A stretch of 50,649 nucleotides of DNA. Source: Mangrovactinospora gilvigrisea (GTDB lineage Bacteria > Actinomycetota > Actinomycetes > Streptomycetales > Streptomycetaceae). This document shows, piece by piece, positions 38,797 through 49,360 of the stretch; the stretch's first letter is position 1; each line of letters starts with the position of its first letter. The notes under the pieces are model-generated. The model saw nothing but the letters and a program-made list of their open reading frames with translations, searched no databases and had not been told where the DNA came from. The position numbers and the translations under genes were made by a program. The stretch covers positions 1-50,649 of the forward strand of contig NZ_MLCF01000144.1 in NCBI RefSeq assembly GCF_001879105.1. Direction: 5' to 3'.

Positions 38797-39588
38797 ATGC
38801 GCCGCCTGTACCCCGTCACCAGCGAGAACGCTGACGACGAGCTGGACACCCTCCCCGGCCTCGCCGCCGCGTACCCCTACCCCGACGCCGCCACCGCGTG
38901 GGTGCGCGTCAGTATGGTGCAGACACTGGACGGCGCCGCCCACTTCGAGGGCCTCTCGCAGCCCATCTCCAGCAAGGCGGACATGCGCGTCTTCGGGGTG
39001 CTCCGGGCGCTCGCGGACGTCGTCGTCGCCGGCGCCGAGACCGTCCGCGGCGAGGGCTACCGCCCCGCCCGCGCCCGCCCGGCGTTCGCCGCGGCGCGGG
39101 CCGCCGCCGGGCAGGGGCCCGCCGCGGCGATCGCGGTCGTCAGTTCGCGTCTCGATCTGGATTTCGACGCACCCCTGTTCGCCGCGGCCGTCACGCCGAC
39201 CCTGGTGCTGACCGGATCGGCGGCCCCGGAGAAGGCCCGGCGGCGCGCCGAGGACGCCGGCGGAGTGGTGATCACCGTCACGGAGAACGCCCGGCTGACG
39301 CCCGCGGAGATCACCGGCGCGCTCGCCGCCCGCGGGCTGAACCGGATTCAGCTGGAGGGCGGGCCGCGGCTGTTGGGCCAGTTCACGGCCGCGGACGCGG
39401 TGGACGAGATGTGCCTGACGCTGTCGCCGACGCTCACCGCGGGCGGCGCCGAGCGGATCGCGCACGGGCCGTCGGTGGACGCGCCGCACCGGATGCGGCT
39501 CGCCGGCCTGCTGGAGCAGGACGGGTTTCTCTTCTCCCGCTACCTGCGTGATCGGACCGGCTCCACGGCTCCCGCATCGAACGTCTGA
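38797..39588 (+). CDS. Pyrimidine reductase family protein (RibD C-terminal domain-like)
   Basis: A 263-residue stand-alone RibD_C/dihydrofolate reductase-like domain. VRVSMVQTLDGAAHFEG near the start is the substrate-binding segment, VVAGAETVRGEGYRPA the NADPH-contact region, and LNRIQLEGGPRLLGQF the typical glycine-rich end. In riboflavin synthesis such enzymes reduce the pyrimidine intermediate, but this protein lacks the deaminase half and is not in a rib operon, so its substrate may differ. ATG 38797 has only GGCGG upstream. It stands alone between zapE and a hypothetical gene. Confidence 0.85.
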   Translation: MRRLYPVTSENADDELDTLPGLAAAYPYPDAATAWVRVSMVQTLDGAAHFEGLSQPISSKADMRVFGVLRALADVVVAGAETVRGEGYRPARARPAFAAARAAAGQGPAAAIAVVSSRLDLDFDAPLFAAAVTPTLVLTGSAAPEKARRRAEDAGGVVITVTENARLTPAEITGALAARGLNRIQLEGGPRLLGQFTAADAVDEMCLTLSPTLTAGGAERIAHGPSVDAPHRMRLAGLLEQDGFLFSRYLRDRTGSTAPASNV

Positions 39589-39642
39589 CCAGCACGGGGG
39601 ATCCGTCGCGTGTGATCTTGTCCGCCGGGGCAGGATGAGCGT

Positions 39643-40161
39643 GTGCCGACGTCGATTCTGTTGATCGAGAGACCCCTGGACGACAAGGACGTGGAGACGG
39701 TCGCCGCGCTGCACCCGGGTGCACCGGCGGCCGCGACCCCCCACCGCGAGACCCCGGGTTCCGCGTCCCCGGATCCGTATGAGGAAACGGTTCTGCTGAT
39801 CGTGCTGATGCAGCCCCCCGGGGCCCAGGTCCGGCTGCTGCGGCAGCTGGACGACTCGGTGGCCGGGGCGGTGGCGGACGCCGCCCCCGCCGGGGGCGCC
39901 GCCGCGCGCGGGCTCGCCGACACCCTGGACCGGCTGCGCGCCGCCGGCTGCCGCGCCGACGGGTGGGAGGTGGACGGCGCGGACCCGCTGGCCACGCTTC
40001 GCGCGGCGGTGCGCGACCACCGCGCCGAGGAGGTCCTGGTGATCACCGAGCCGGGGCTGGTCGCGAAGTTCTTCCACCACGACTGGGCCTCCCGGGCCCG
40101 CCGCCGGGTCGGCGTCCCGGCCCTCAGGCTGTACGCCCATGCCGACGCGGCGGCCGGCTGA
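39643..40161 (+). CDS. Conserved hypothetical protein
   Basis: A 172-residue soluble protein I cannot assign. It starts MPTSILLIERPLDDKDVETV, has an aliphatic strand EETVLLIVLMQPP (47-59), a helical central part, and ends in ATLRAAVRDHRAEEVLVITE and FFHHDWASRARRRVGVPALRL. The alternation of strands and helices, with an Ala-rich helix before VLVITE, suggests a small Rossmann-like or universal-stress-like fold. The GTG at 39643 has only weak GAG-type purines ahead. It lies just upstream of murC in the same direction, so cotranscription is possible. Confidence 0.7.
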   Translation: MPTSILLIERPLDDKDVETVAALHPGAPAAATPHRETPGSASPDPYEETVLLIVLMQPPGAQVRLLRQLDDSVAGAVADAAPAGGAAARGLADTLDRLRAAGCRADGWEVDGADPLATLRAAVRDHRAEEVLVITEPGLVAKFFHHDWASRARRRVGVPALRLYAHADAAAG

Positions 40162-40303
40162 CCGCGCCGAACAACCATGCAGGATCGTTTCAGCAGTGCG
40201 GGCGGGGTCCCCGGACGCCCCGCCCCGTAGGGCAGAATCGTCCTCGTCCGCACGCCGAGGGACGACTGCCAGACCGCCGATCGCCGACCGCCGAGGAGCA
40301 CAG

Positions 40304-41725
40304 ATGCCCGACGCCGCCCCGAACCCCGCCGACGCCGACGTCCCGGAGGGGCTGGCCCGGCCGCACTTCATCGGCATCGGCGGGGCCGGCATGTCCGGCC
40401 TGGCCAAGATCCTGGTGCTGCGCGGCGCCCGGGTCTCCGGCAGCGACGCCAAGGAGTCCACCGCCGTGCTGGCGCTGCGTCAGCTGGGCGCGGACGTCGC
40501 GGTCGGCCACGACGCCGCCAACCTGCCGGCCGACGCCGACGGGCTGGTGCTCAGCAGCGCCATCCGCGAGGACAACCCCGAGCTGGTCGAGGCGCGCCGC
40601 CGCGGCCTGCCCGTCCGGCACCGCTCGGACGTGCTCGCCGCGCTGATGGGCGGGCGCCGCGGGCTCGCCGTCGCCGGCACCCACGGCAAGACGGGCACCA
40701 CCAGCATGCTCGCCGTCGCCCTCACCGGGCTGGGCCTCGACCCGTCCTTCGCGATCGGCGGCGACCTCAACGAGCCGGGCAGCAACGGCCACCACGGCCA
40801 GGGCGAGATCTTCGTCGCCGAGGCGGACGAGTCCGACCGCAGCTTCCACAAGTACGCGCCCGAGGCGGCGATCGTCCTCAACGTGGAGCTGGACCACCAC
40901 GCCAACTACGCCTCCCTGGAAGAGGTGTACGAGTCGTTCGAGAAGTTCGTCGACCGCATCGTCCCCGGCGGCACCCTGGTGGTCTCCGCGGACGACCCGG
41001 GCGCCCGGGAGCTGACCAGCCGGGTCCGCGGCCGCGCCGGCCTCCACGTGGTCACCTTCGGCAAGGCCGAGGACGCCGACGTCCGGCTGCTCTCGGTGGA
41101 CGCGCACGGCATGGCCAGCGAGGTCTCCGCCGAGCTGGACGGGCAGCGGGTCGACTTCACGGTCGCCGTCCCCGGCCGGCACAACGCCTCCAACGCGACG
41201 GCCGCGCTCGCCGCGGCGGTGGCGCTGGGCCTGCCCGCCGAGCAGACCGCCAAGGCGCTGGGCTCCTACCAGGGGGCCCGGCGCCGGCTGCAGCCCAAGG
41301 GCACCGCGGCCGGCGTCCAGGTGATCGACTCCTATGCCCACCACCCCACCGAGATCGCCGCCGACATCGCGGCGATCCGCGACAACGCGGCCGGCGGGCG
41401 CGTCGTGGTGGTCTACCAGCCGCACCTGTTCAGCCGTACGCAGCAGCTGGGCGCGGAGATGGGGCGCGCCCTGGCGGCGGCCGACATCGCCGTGGTGCTG
41501 GACATCTACCCGGCCCGCGAGGACCCGGTCCCCGGCGTGACCAGCGCGATCGTCTCCGACGCGGCCCGCGCCGAGGGCGGCGCCGAGGTCGTCGAGGAGC
41601 ACAGCATGGCCGCGGTGGCCGACCGGATCGCCGCGGTTGCCCGCCCGGGGGACCTGGTGCTCACCATGGGTGCGGGCGATGTGACCTTCCTCGGGCCGGA
41701 GATCCTGGCCGCGCTGGAGGCCTGA
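40304..41725 (+). CDS. murC: UDP-N-acetylmuramate--L-alanine ligase
   Basis: Adds L-alanine to UDP-MurNAc with ATP, the first peptide step of peptidoglycan synthesis, in the cytoplasm. 473 residues, standard length. The UDP-binding motif FIGIGGAGMSGLA (22-34), the P-loop GTHGKTGTTS (125-134), LNVELDHHANY and the C-terminal YAHHPTEI are all present. The ATG at 40304 has GAGGAG upstream. It lies outside the division/cell-wall cluster, as in S. coelicolor, where murC is also separate. msrB follows after 48 bases. Confidence 0.96.
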   Translation: MPDAAPNPADADVPEGLARPHFIGIGGAGMSGLAKILVLRGARVSGSDAKESTAVLALRQLGADVAVGHDAANLPADADGLVLSSAIREDNPELVEARRRGLPVRHRSDVLAALMGGRRGLAVAGTHGKTGTTSMLAVALTGLGLDPSFAIGGDLNEPGSNGHHGQGEIFVAEADESDRSFHKYAPEAAIVLNVELDHHANYASLEEVYESFEKFVDRIVPGGTLVVSADDPGARELTSRVRGRAGLHVVTFGKAEDADVRLLSVDAHGMASEVSAELDGQRVDFTVAVPGRHNASNATAALAAAVALGLPAEQTAKALGSYQGARRRLQPKGTAAGVQVIDSYAHHPTEIAADIAAIRDNAAGGRVVVVYQPHLFSRTQQLGAEMGRALAAADIAVVLDIYPAREDPVPGVTSAIVSDAARAEGGAEVVEEHSMAAVADRIAAVARPGDLVLTMGAGDVTFLGPEILAALEA

Positions 41726-41773
41726 GGCCCGCCAGGCGGGATGAGCGGACCCGCTCGAAGCGTTGGGAGAGAC

Positions 41774-42187
41774 ATGAGCGACTACCGGGTGAACAAGACC
41801 GAGGGCGAGTGGCGCGAGGAGCTGAGCCCCGAGGAGTTCCATGTGCTCCGGGAGGCCGGCACCGAGCGGCCGTTCACCGGCGAGTACACGGACACCACGA
41901 CGGAGGGCGTCTACGCCTGCCGGGCGTGCGGGGCGGAGCTGTTCCGCTCCGACCAGAAGTTCTCCTCGCACTGCGGATGGCCCAGCTTCTTCGACGCGCG
42001 CGACACGGAGGCCGTCGAGCTGATCGAGGACCGCTCGCTCGGGATGGTGCGGACCGAGGTGCGCTGCCGCAACTGCGGCTCGCACCTCGGCCACCTCTTC
42101 GAGGGCGAGGGCTATCCCACGCCCACCGATCAGCGGTACTGCATCAACTCCGTCTCGCTGACGCTGGAGCCGGCCGGCGGCGAGTGA
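41774..42187 (+). CDS. msrB: Peptide-methionine (R)-S-oxide reductase
   Basis: Reduces methionine-R-sulfoxide in proteins, using thioredoxin. 137 residues. The nucleophile is Cys123 in RYCINSVSL; zinc is held by Cys49/Cys52 (CRAC) and Cys98/Cys101 (CRNC). FSSHCGWPSFF is the family's substrate-side motif, with Cys67 as a possible recycling cysteine. The ATG at 41774 has GGGAGAG in front. It may share a transcript with murC. Confidence 0.95.
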   Translation: MSDYRVNKTEGEWREELSPEEFHVLREAGTERPFTGEYTDTTTEGVYACRACGAELFRSDQKFSSHCGWPSFFDARDTEAVELIEDRSLGMVRTEVRCRNCGSHLGHLFEGEGYPTPTDQRYCINSVSLTLEPAGGE

Positions 42188-42251
42188 CCGCCGGCCCCGC
42201 TCACCCCGGGGGCCGCGGGTACTCGATGGCCGGGACCGGCTTGCAGGCCGG

Positions 42252-42470
42252 CTAGTTGCCGTTCCCCGAGGTGACGTCGTGCTTGGACGGCAGCTGCTTG
42301 GCGGGCAGCTGCTGCTTGGCGGTGCCGATCGGCGTCCAACTGCTGGGCGCGGGCGAGCCCGGCGGGGGTGAGCTCCGCGTCGGGCGGCATGCCGCCGTCC
42401 GCCCGGACCACCACCGGGCCCCGCTCCCGGAGGGTGGTGACGACGGCGGCCACGCCGAGCGCGGCCGCGC
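42252..42470 (-). pseudogene. Frame-broken coding remnant downstream of glgX
   Basis: Read on the minus strand, 42347-42252 shows perfect G/C third positions apart from one codon. It ends TPIGTAKQQLPAKQ, then LPSKHDVTSGNGN and a TAG stop, which looks like a real protein C-terminus. No start codon opens that frame upstream. From about 42470 to 42348 the coding-like signal continues in a different frame (VVTTLRERGPVVV, then MPPDAELTPAGLARA). This suggests one small gene broken by a frameshift near 42346, or a sequencing error. No homologue is recognised. Nothing else is seen between msrB and glgX. Confidence 0.4.
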
Positions 42471-42473
42471 CGC

Positions 42474-44660
<2,187 letters not shown>

Positions 44661-44885
44661 GCTGCTCCCGAGTGCTCCGTGCCGGCTTCTCCGGTCCCGA
44701 ACTCTTGGCAAACATGGGCATTGTCGTCCGGACCCGCGCCACGGGGTGCCGCTTCCCGGGGACTTCGCCCCGATGAGGGGATACTTCTGGTGTATCGGTG
44801 GGTAGTTGAGTGGGCGTCGCGACGGTAAACGTTCCGCGGGGAGGCCCGTGGGCACGGGGCGAGGGAGAGGCATGGGAGGGCTGCG

Positions 44886-46247
44886 GTGAGGGGCCCGGCA
44901 GAGACCAGGGAGGGCGGCACCGGCCGCCTGGCGCGCCCGCCCGCCCCCCGGCGGCCCCTGGACGGCTTCGACGCCGACAGCGGGCTGGAGGCGGACGCCG
45001 GAGTGCTCGCGCCGACCGGCGCGCTCCGGCTGCCCGTCCCCGGCGACATCGCCCCGGTGGTGCTCCCGGCCGAGCCGGTGGAGCCCGACCCCGAGCTGGA
45101 CTGGGGCCACGCCGACTGGGCGGAGGCCCGCACCCGGGTCCGCCGGGCCGGCCGCGCCTACGTCTGGCTCAACCTCGTCGAGCAGCGGCTGCGCAGCGTC
45201 ACCGGGGCCGTGCTGCGTCCCGTCTACGAGCCGGTGCACGGCGCCGAGGGCTGGGTGGTGGCGGCGATGGGCCCGGCCGGCCGCGAGGGCGTGCAGCGGG
45301 CCGCCGCGGTGCGGGACGTCTCGCGCCGCAAGGGCTACCTCCTCGACCCGGACGACGACGACCTGCTGGTCTTCCTGACACTCCCGCAGCTGCGGGAGCT
45401 GATCGTCACGCACTGGCCGTGCTTCGAGCCGTGGCTGGGCGGCGAGGGCGGCCGCCGCGAACTGGAGCTGCTCCTCGACGAGCTGGAGACCGCCCGGCAC
45501 GTGGTGAACCGCAACCGGGCGCTCACCGAGAACGTCCTGGAGCGCACCGAGCAGGCCGCCCAGCGGCTGCTGTCGCTGCTGGACAGCGGGGCGCGGCACG
45601 CGGGCGTGCAGCGGGTGCCGGTGGACGTCCTGGAGGAGATCGTCGGCGACCGCTACGCGGACGTCATCGGCGTCCACCCGGACCGGGTCTCGCTCCAGCG
45701 CGACCTGCCCGCCGAGGACCTCTTCGACGGGGCGGCGCGGCTGGACGCCATGGGCATCGCGCTCAACCTGCTGGGGCAGTCCTTCACCGGCCGGCGGCTG
45801 GCCCGCCTCGCCCACGAGGGCTGCCGGCTGCGGCTGCTCTTCCTCAACCCGGCGAGCAGCGCGGTGCGGCGGCGCGAGCGCGAGCTGGGGCTGGGCCGCG
45901 GCGAGCTGAGCCGGCAGATCGAGACCAACATCATGCAGGTGCGGCGGGTGCGGGCGCGGCTGGAGCGCGAGGCGCACGGCGGCGCGGACGGGGACGGCGA
46001 CGGCGCCGGCCGCGTCGAGATCCGGGTCTTCGACGAGACGCCGCGCTGCACCGCCTACCTGGTCGACGGGCACAGCCCGGACGGGCTCGCGGTGGTGCAG
46101 CCGTACCTGCGGCGGGCCCGCGGCATGGAGTCGCCGGTGCTGCTGCTGCGCAACCGGGACGCCGAGCGCGGCGCGGAGCACGGGCTCTTCGACGTCTACC
46201 GCGAGGAGTTCGACGGCTGCTGGCAGGACTCCCGCCCGGTCTCCTGA
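44886..46247 (+). CDS. SAV2148-like HEPN-domain protein
   Basis: A 453-residue soluble protein. The N-terminal half (about 75-220) is helical and matches what I recall of SAV2148-family HEPN proteins: HADWAEARTRVRRAGRAYVWLNLVEQRLR, then ARHVVNRNRALTENVLERTEQAAQRLL. The C-terminal half (about 280-450) has FDGAARLDAMGIALNLLGQSF and RLRLLFLNPASSAVRRRE, a fold seen in DUF5919-like domains. HEPN proteins often bind or cut RNA; a canonical RxxxxH site is not evident, so activity is open. The GTG at 44886 has GGGAGGG five bases upstream. Stands alone. Confidence 0.7.
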   Translation: MRGPAETREGGTGRLARPPAPRRPLDGFDADSGLEADAGVLAPTGALRLPVPGDIAPVVLPAEPVEPDPELDWGHADWAEARTRVRRAGRAYVWLNLVEQRLRSVTGAVLRPVYEPVHGAEGWVVAAMGPAGREGVQRAAAVRDVSRRKGYLLDPDDDDLLVFLTLPQLRELIVTHWPCFEPWLGGEGGRRELELLLDELETARHVVNRNRALTENVLERTEQAAQRLLSLLDSGARHAGVQRVPVDVLEEIVGDRYADVIGVHPDRVSLQRDLPAEDLFDGAARLDAMGIALNLLGQSFTGRRLARLAHEGCRLRLLFLNPASSAVRRRERELGLGRGELSRQIETNIMQVRRVRARLEREAHGGADGDGDGAGRVEIRVFDETPRCTAYLVDGHSPDGLAVVQPYLRRARGMESPVLLLRNRDAERGAEHGLFDVYREEFDGCWQDSRPVS

Positions 46248-46252
46248 GGAGA

Positions 46253-46264
46253 CTGCGGCCGCAG
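46253..46264. other. CTGCGGCCGCAG palindrome
   Basis: A perfect 12-bp palindrome six bases after the HEPN gene stop. It has no loop, so it is a poor terminator as RNA; it may be an operator for the downstream exonuclease or chance. The rest of the 195-base gap shows nothing else. Confidence 0.3.
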
Positions 46265-46442
46265 TGCGTCCTGGTACTGGTGGGGCCTGGTGCGACGGGT
46301 GGGAATCCGGTTTCCTGAGAGGCTGCTGCGACCCCGGCCGGGATGTCCGAGGCGCAGGACATGATGGTTTCCCAAGGGCACCCCGGCGGCGCGCGCGCCG
46401 CGGCCGCGGCTGCCGGCGCTTCGAGAACGGGGAGAGGACTGC

Positions 46443-47180
46443 ATGGGTTCCCAGAGCTGGCACCGGGGTCTGCTGGTCGGGTTCGATCTGGAGACGACCG
46501 GCACCGATCCGGCCGAGGCGCGGATCGTCTCCGCGGCCGTCGTCGAGGTCAAGGCCGGCGAGACCGCTTCGCGCCGCGAGTGGCTGGTCGACCCCGGAGT
46601 GCCCATCCCGGCCGACGCGGCCCGCATCCACGGCATCACCGACGACCGCGCCCGCGCCGCGGGTCACCCGCCGGCGGCGGTCCTGGAGGAGCTGGCCCAG
46701 CTGATCGCCGCGCACTGGTCCGAGGGCACCCCGGTGGTGGCCTTCAACGCGGTCTTCGATCTGACGCTGCTCTCCGCGGAGTTGGCCCGCCATGGGCTGG
46801 CGTCCCTGGAGGAGCGGCGCGCCGGCCGGCCCGTCGGCCCCGTCCTCGACCCGATGACGATCGACCGCGCGGTCGACAAGTACCGCCGCGGCTCGCGGAC
46901 GCTGACGGCCTGCTGCAAGGAGTACGGCGTCGCCCTCGACCACGCGCACGCCGCGGGCGCCGACGCGCTCGCCGCCGTCCTGCTGCTGGAGGCGATCGCC
47001 GAACGGCACGGCGGGGTGGCCGAGTTGACGGCCGAGCAGCTCCACGAGCAGCAGGTCGACTGGTACGCCGAATGGGCCCGCGGCTACCAGGAGTGGCTGC
47101 GCCGCGGCAAGGCGCCGGACGCGGTGGTCGACGCCTCCTGGCCGCTCAGGCCTGCCCCCACGGGGGCGGGGGCGGCATAG
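46443..47180 (+). CDS. DnaQ-type 3'-5' exonuclease (DEDDh)
   Basis: A 245-residue exonuclease. The DEDDh set is visible: Asp and Glu in LLVGFDLETTG (about 10-20), HGITDDRA (ExoII start), AFNAVFDLTLL (second Asp) and HAHAAGADALAA with the His and last Asp (about 165-176). This is the proofreading-subunit-like family; in streptomycetes such stand-alone proteins are thought to act in DNA repair or RNA trimming. The ATG at 46443 has GGGGAGAGG upstream. Its end overlaps the convergent DUF4328 gene by 35 bases. Confidence 0.9.
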   Translation: MGSQSWHRGLLVGFDLETTGTDPAEARIVSAAVVEVKAGETASRREWLVDPGVPIPADAARIHGITDDRARAAGHPPAAVLEELAQLIAAHWSEGTPVVAFNAVFDLTLLSAELARHGLASLEERRAGRPVGPVLDPMTIDRAVDKYRRGSRTLTACCKEYGVALDHAHAAGADALAAVLLLEAIAERHGGVAELTAEQLHEQQVDWYAEWARGYQEWLRRGKAPDAVVDASWPLRPAPTGAGAA

Positions 47181-47928
47181 CGCCGGGCGCCTGCGGCTGA
47201 GCGGCTTGGACGCGCGCCATGGCGCCGCCCAGGTCCGCGGTGATGCGGTGCACGGCGAACGCGGCGAGGCCGGCGGCGGCGAGTTCCACCGCGCCGACCG
47301 CGACGGCCAGGCCGGTCGGCGGGGCGATCGAGCGCATCAGGTAGTCCTGGACGAGCTGCGGGTCGTCCATCGCGTGGGCGTGGGCGAGCTGCACCATCGC
47401 CCGCACCATCTGCACCACCATGGTGATGCCCAGCGCCCAGCCCATCACGACCGACGCGAGCCACGCCGCCCACCAGGAGTTGACGATCCCCCTGCCGGGC
47501 CCCTGGCGGGTGCCGTGCGCCGCGGCGTGGATGTCGTGGGCCACCTGGAGCGGCATCCACAGGTTGGCCACCGGGATGAACCAGGCGCCTATCGCCCACC
47601 CCGGCCTGCGGCGCTGCAGCCCCGGCGCGAGGTACTCGGCGACGTTGCGGACCTGGTGGAACCAGACCAGGAACAGCACGATGCACGCCATCGGCACCAT
47701 GCCGGTGATGCCGGTGAACGCCTGGACCCGCACGGAGTAGGCGCCGTCCGCCGTGTACATGTGGGGGTGCATCGTCAGCACGTTCACCGCGGAGAGCACC
47801 CCCGAGGCCAGCAGCCCGGCGAGCACCGCCTTGGACATGCCGCCGGGCACGCCGGGCACGGCCCGCACCGGGTAGCCGGGCGGGAGCGGCTGGGGCGCGA
47901 ACGGCTGCTGGGGCGGGGTCGGTTGCAC
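47146..47928 (-). CDS. DUF4328 integral membrane protein
   Basis: A 260-residue membrane protein. A Pro-rich cytoplasmic start (PTPPQQPFAPQPLPPGYP) is followed by about five hydrophobic segments (33-52, 68-90, 107-125, 148-180, 203-225). LVWFHQVRNVAEYLAPGLQRRRPGWAIGAWFIPVANLW is the DUF4328 hallmark. The tail is Pro-rich. The GTG at 47928 has GAGGTGA upstream. It overlaps the convergent exonuclease gene by 35 bases. Function unknown; similar Pro-rich membrane proteins are frequent in streptomycetes. Confidence 0.85.
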   Translation of the reverse strand: MQPTPPQQPFAPQPLPPGYPVRAVPGVPGGMSKAVLAGLLASGVLSAVNVLTMHPHMYTADGAYSVRVQAFTGITGMVPMACIVLFLVWFHQVRNVAEYLAPGLQRRRPGWAIGAWFIPVANLWMPLQVAHDIHAAAHGTRQGPGRGIVNSWWAAWLASVVMGWALGITMVVQMVRAMVQLAHAHAMDDPQLVQDYLMRSIAPPTGLAVAVGAVELAAAGLAAFAVHRITADLGGAMARVQAAQPQAPGAMPPPPPWGQA

Positions 47929-48072
47929 GGCTCACCTCGTGGATCGCGCAGTGGGACGGAGATGCGCGATGGTAACCGGATTCCCGGGGCGGAGGCGACC
48001 GTTCAGACAACGCGCGACGACCCCGCGCCACCCGGCCGAAGCGGAACGCGAAGGACGCGTAGCCTGGGGATC

Positions 48073-48975
48073 ATGTCCACGTCCGAGACGGTTTTTGATG
48101 AGGCGCGGGCCCGCGCCGTGCTGGGGCGGGCCGCGGAGCGGATCGGCCTGCCGGCCGAGGGGCGGCTCGCCGCGCTCTCCGAGAACGCGGTGTTCGAGCT
48201 GGACGGCGCGCCCGTTGTCGCCAAGGTGGCGCGGGAGGCGGCCGTCCTGGAGCGCGCGGACCGCTCCCTCAAGGTCGCCGCCTGGCTCGCCGCCCACGGC
48301 GTCCCGGCGGTGCGCCCCGCGGACGGCGTCCCCGCCGAGGCGCTGCTGGTGGACGGACACCCCGTCACCTTCTGGGCGCGGCTGCCCGAGGCCGTGCGGC
48401 CCGCCGGGCCGGCCGACCTGGCGCCGCTGCTGCGCGGGGTGCACGCGCTCGGCGCGCCCGAGGGCCTCGGCCTGCCGCCGCGCGAGCTGCTGGGCAATGT
48501 GGACCGCTGGCTCGACCAGGCGACCGGTCACATCGACCCCGCCGACGCCGAGTTCCTGCGCCGCCGCCGCGACGAGATCCAGGAGAAGCTGCCCGCGCTG
48601 CGGCCGGTGCTGCCGCCCGGCCCGATCCACGGCGACGCGCTGCCCCGCAACGTCCACGTCGGGCCGGACGGGCCGCTCCTGATCGACCTGGAGACCTTCG
48701 CGGACGACCTGCGCGAGCACGACCTGGTGGTGCTCCAGCTCAGCCACGACCGCTACGGCCTCGACCACGGCCGGTACCGGGCCTTCGTGGACGGCTACGG
48801 CTTCGACGTCGCCGAGTGGGAGGGCGCCGTGGTGCTGCGCGGCGCGCGGGAGACCGCGAGCGCGGCGTGGGTGGCGCAGCAGGCGGCGGTGAAGCCGTCG
48901 GCGCGGGCGGAGTTCGCGCATCGCGTGGCGTCCCTGCGCTCCGGCGACGCGACGGTGCGGTGGAACGCGTTCTGA
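48073..48975 (+). CDS. Aminoglycoside phosphotransferase-fold kinase (APH family)
   Basis: A 300-residue soluble kinase. The C-terminal lobe carries the Brenner motif PIHGDALPRNV (His-Gly-Asp and Asn) and the metal-binding Asp in LLIDLETF. The N-terminal lobe has VVAKVARE as the lysine strand. APH-fold enzymes phosphorylate antibiotics, choline, homoserine or sugars; the Glu after IDLE is normal in this group, and the substrate is not inferable. The ATG at 48073 has GGGGA in front. Divergent from the DUF4328 gene with 144 bases between the starts. No resistance role should be assumed. Confidence 0.85.
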   Translation: MSTSETVFDEARARAVLGRAAERIGLPAEGRLAALSENAVFELDGAPVVAKVAREAAVLERADRSLKVAAWLAAHGVPAVRPADGVPAEALLVDGHPVTFWARLPEAVRPAGPADLAPLLRGVHALGAPEGLGLPPRELLGNVDRWLDQATGHIDPADAEFLRRRRDEIQEKLPALRPVLPPGPIHGDALPRNVHVGPDGPLLIDLETFADDLREHDLVVLQLSHDRYGLDHGRYRAFVDGYGFDVAEWEGAVVLRGARETASAAWVAQQAAVKPSARAEFAHRVASLRSGDATVRWNAF

Positions 48976-49036
48976 GCCCGCTCGGCCCGCCGTGTCGGAC
49001 CCCGGTGATCGCCGGATGTCCGGTTAGCGTGGGAGT

Positions 49037-49360
49037 GTGCAGCAAACGCGCCGTATCGCCTGGATTGCGCGCCCGGCCAAGTCCCTCGCCGTCGGCGCCG
49101 GGTGGGGGCTCGCCTGCTTCCTGCTCGCCGCGCTCACCGGCGCGGTCTTCCACCACCGCGCCGTCGGATCGCTGCCCAACGCGGTCTGCGGCCTCGGCGG
49201 ATTCGTTCTGACCGGGGCCATCGCCCTCTACGCCGACACCCTGCGCTCCCGCCGCGCCGCGCCCGCGTCCGCCGCCTCCGGGACGACGGGCACCGGGCCG
49301 ACGGGCACCGGGACCGGCACCGACGAGCCCGTGATGGCGGCGACCGGCCGCGAGGAGTAG
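49037..49360 (+). CDS. Small membrane protein with Gly/Thr-rich tail
   Basis: A 107-residue protein with two hydrophobic segments (about 18-40 and 48-68) and a basic start (QQTRRIAWIARPAK). From residue 72 on it becomes low-complexity (repeated Gly-Thr and Pro). This tail, 49228-49360, is antisense to the end of the CbiX gene. The GTG at 49037 has a weak GGGAG ahead. The membrane part is credible; the true end could be as written, since the next stop is 49360. No family recognised. Confidence 0.6.
   Translation: MQQTRRIAWIARPAKSLAVGAGWGLACFLLAALTGAVFHHRAVGSLPNAVCGLGGFVLTGAIALYADTLRSRRAAPASAASGTTGTGPTGTGTGTDEPVMAATGREE

Noticed and set aside
44661-44885. Small gene in the glgX/HEPN divergent gap
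   Set aside because: Open frames exist, but none has a ribosome site with coding-like third positions; the region reads as a promoter area.
48073-48975. Aminoglycoside resistance gene
   Set aside because: The APH fold is shared by many metabolic kinases, and nothing nearby suggests antibiotic production or resistance.
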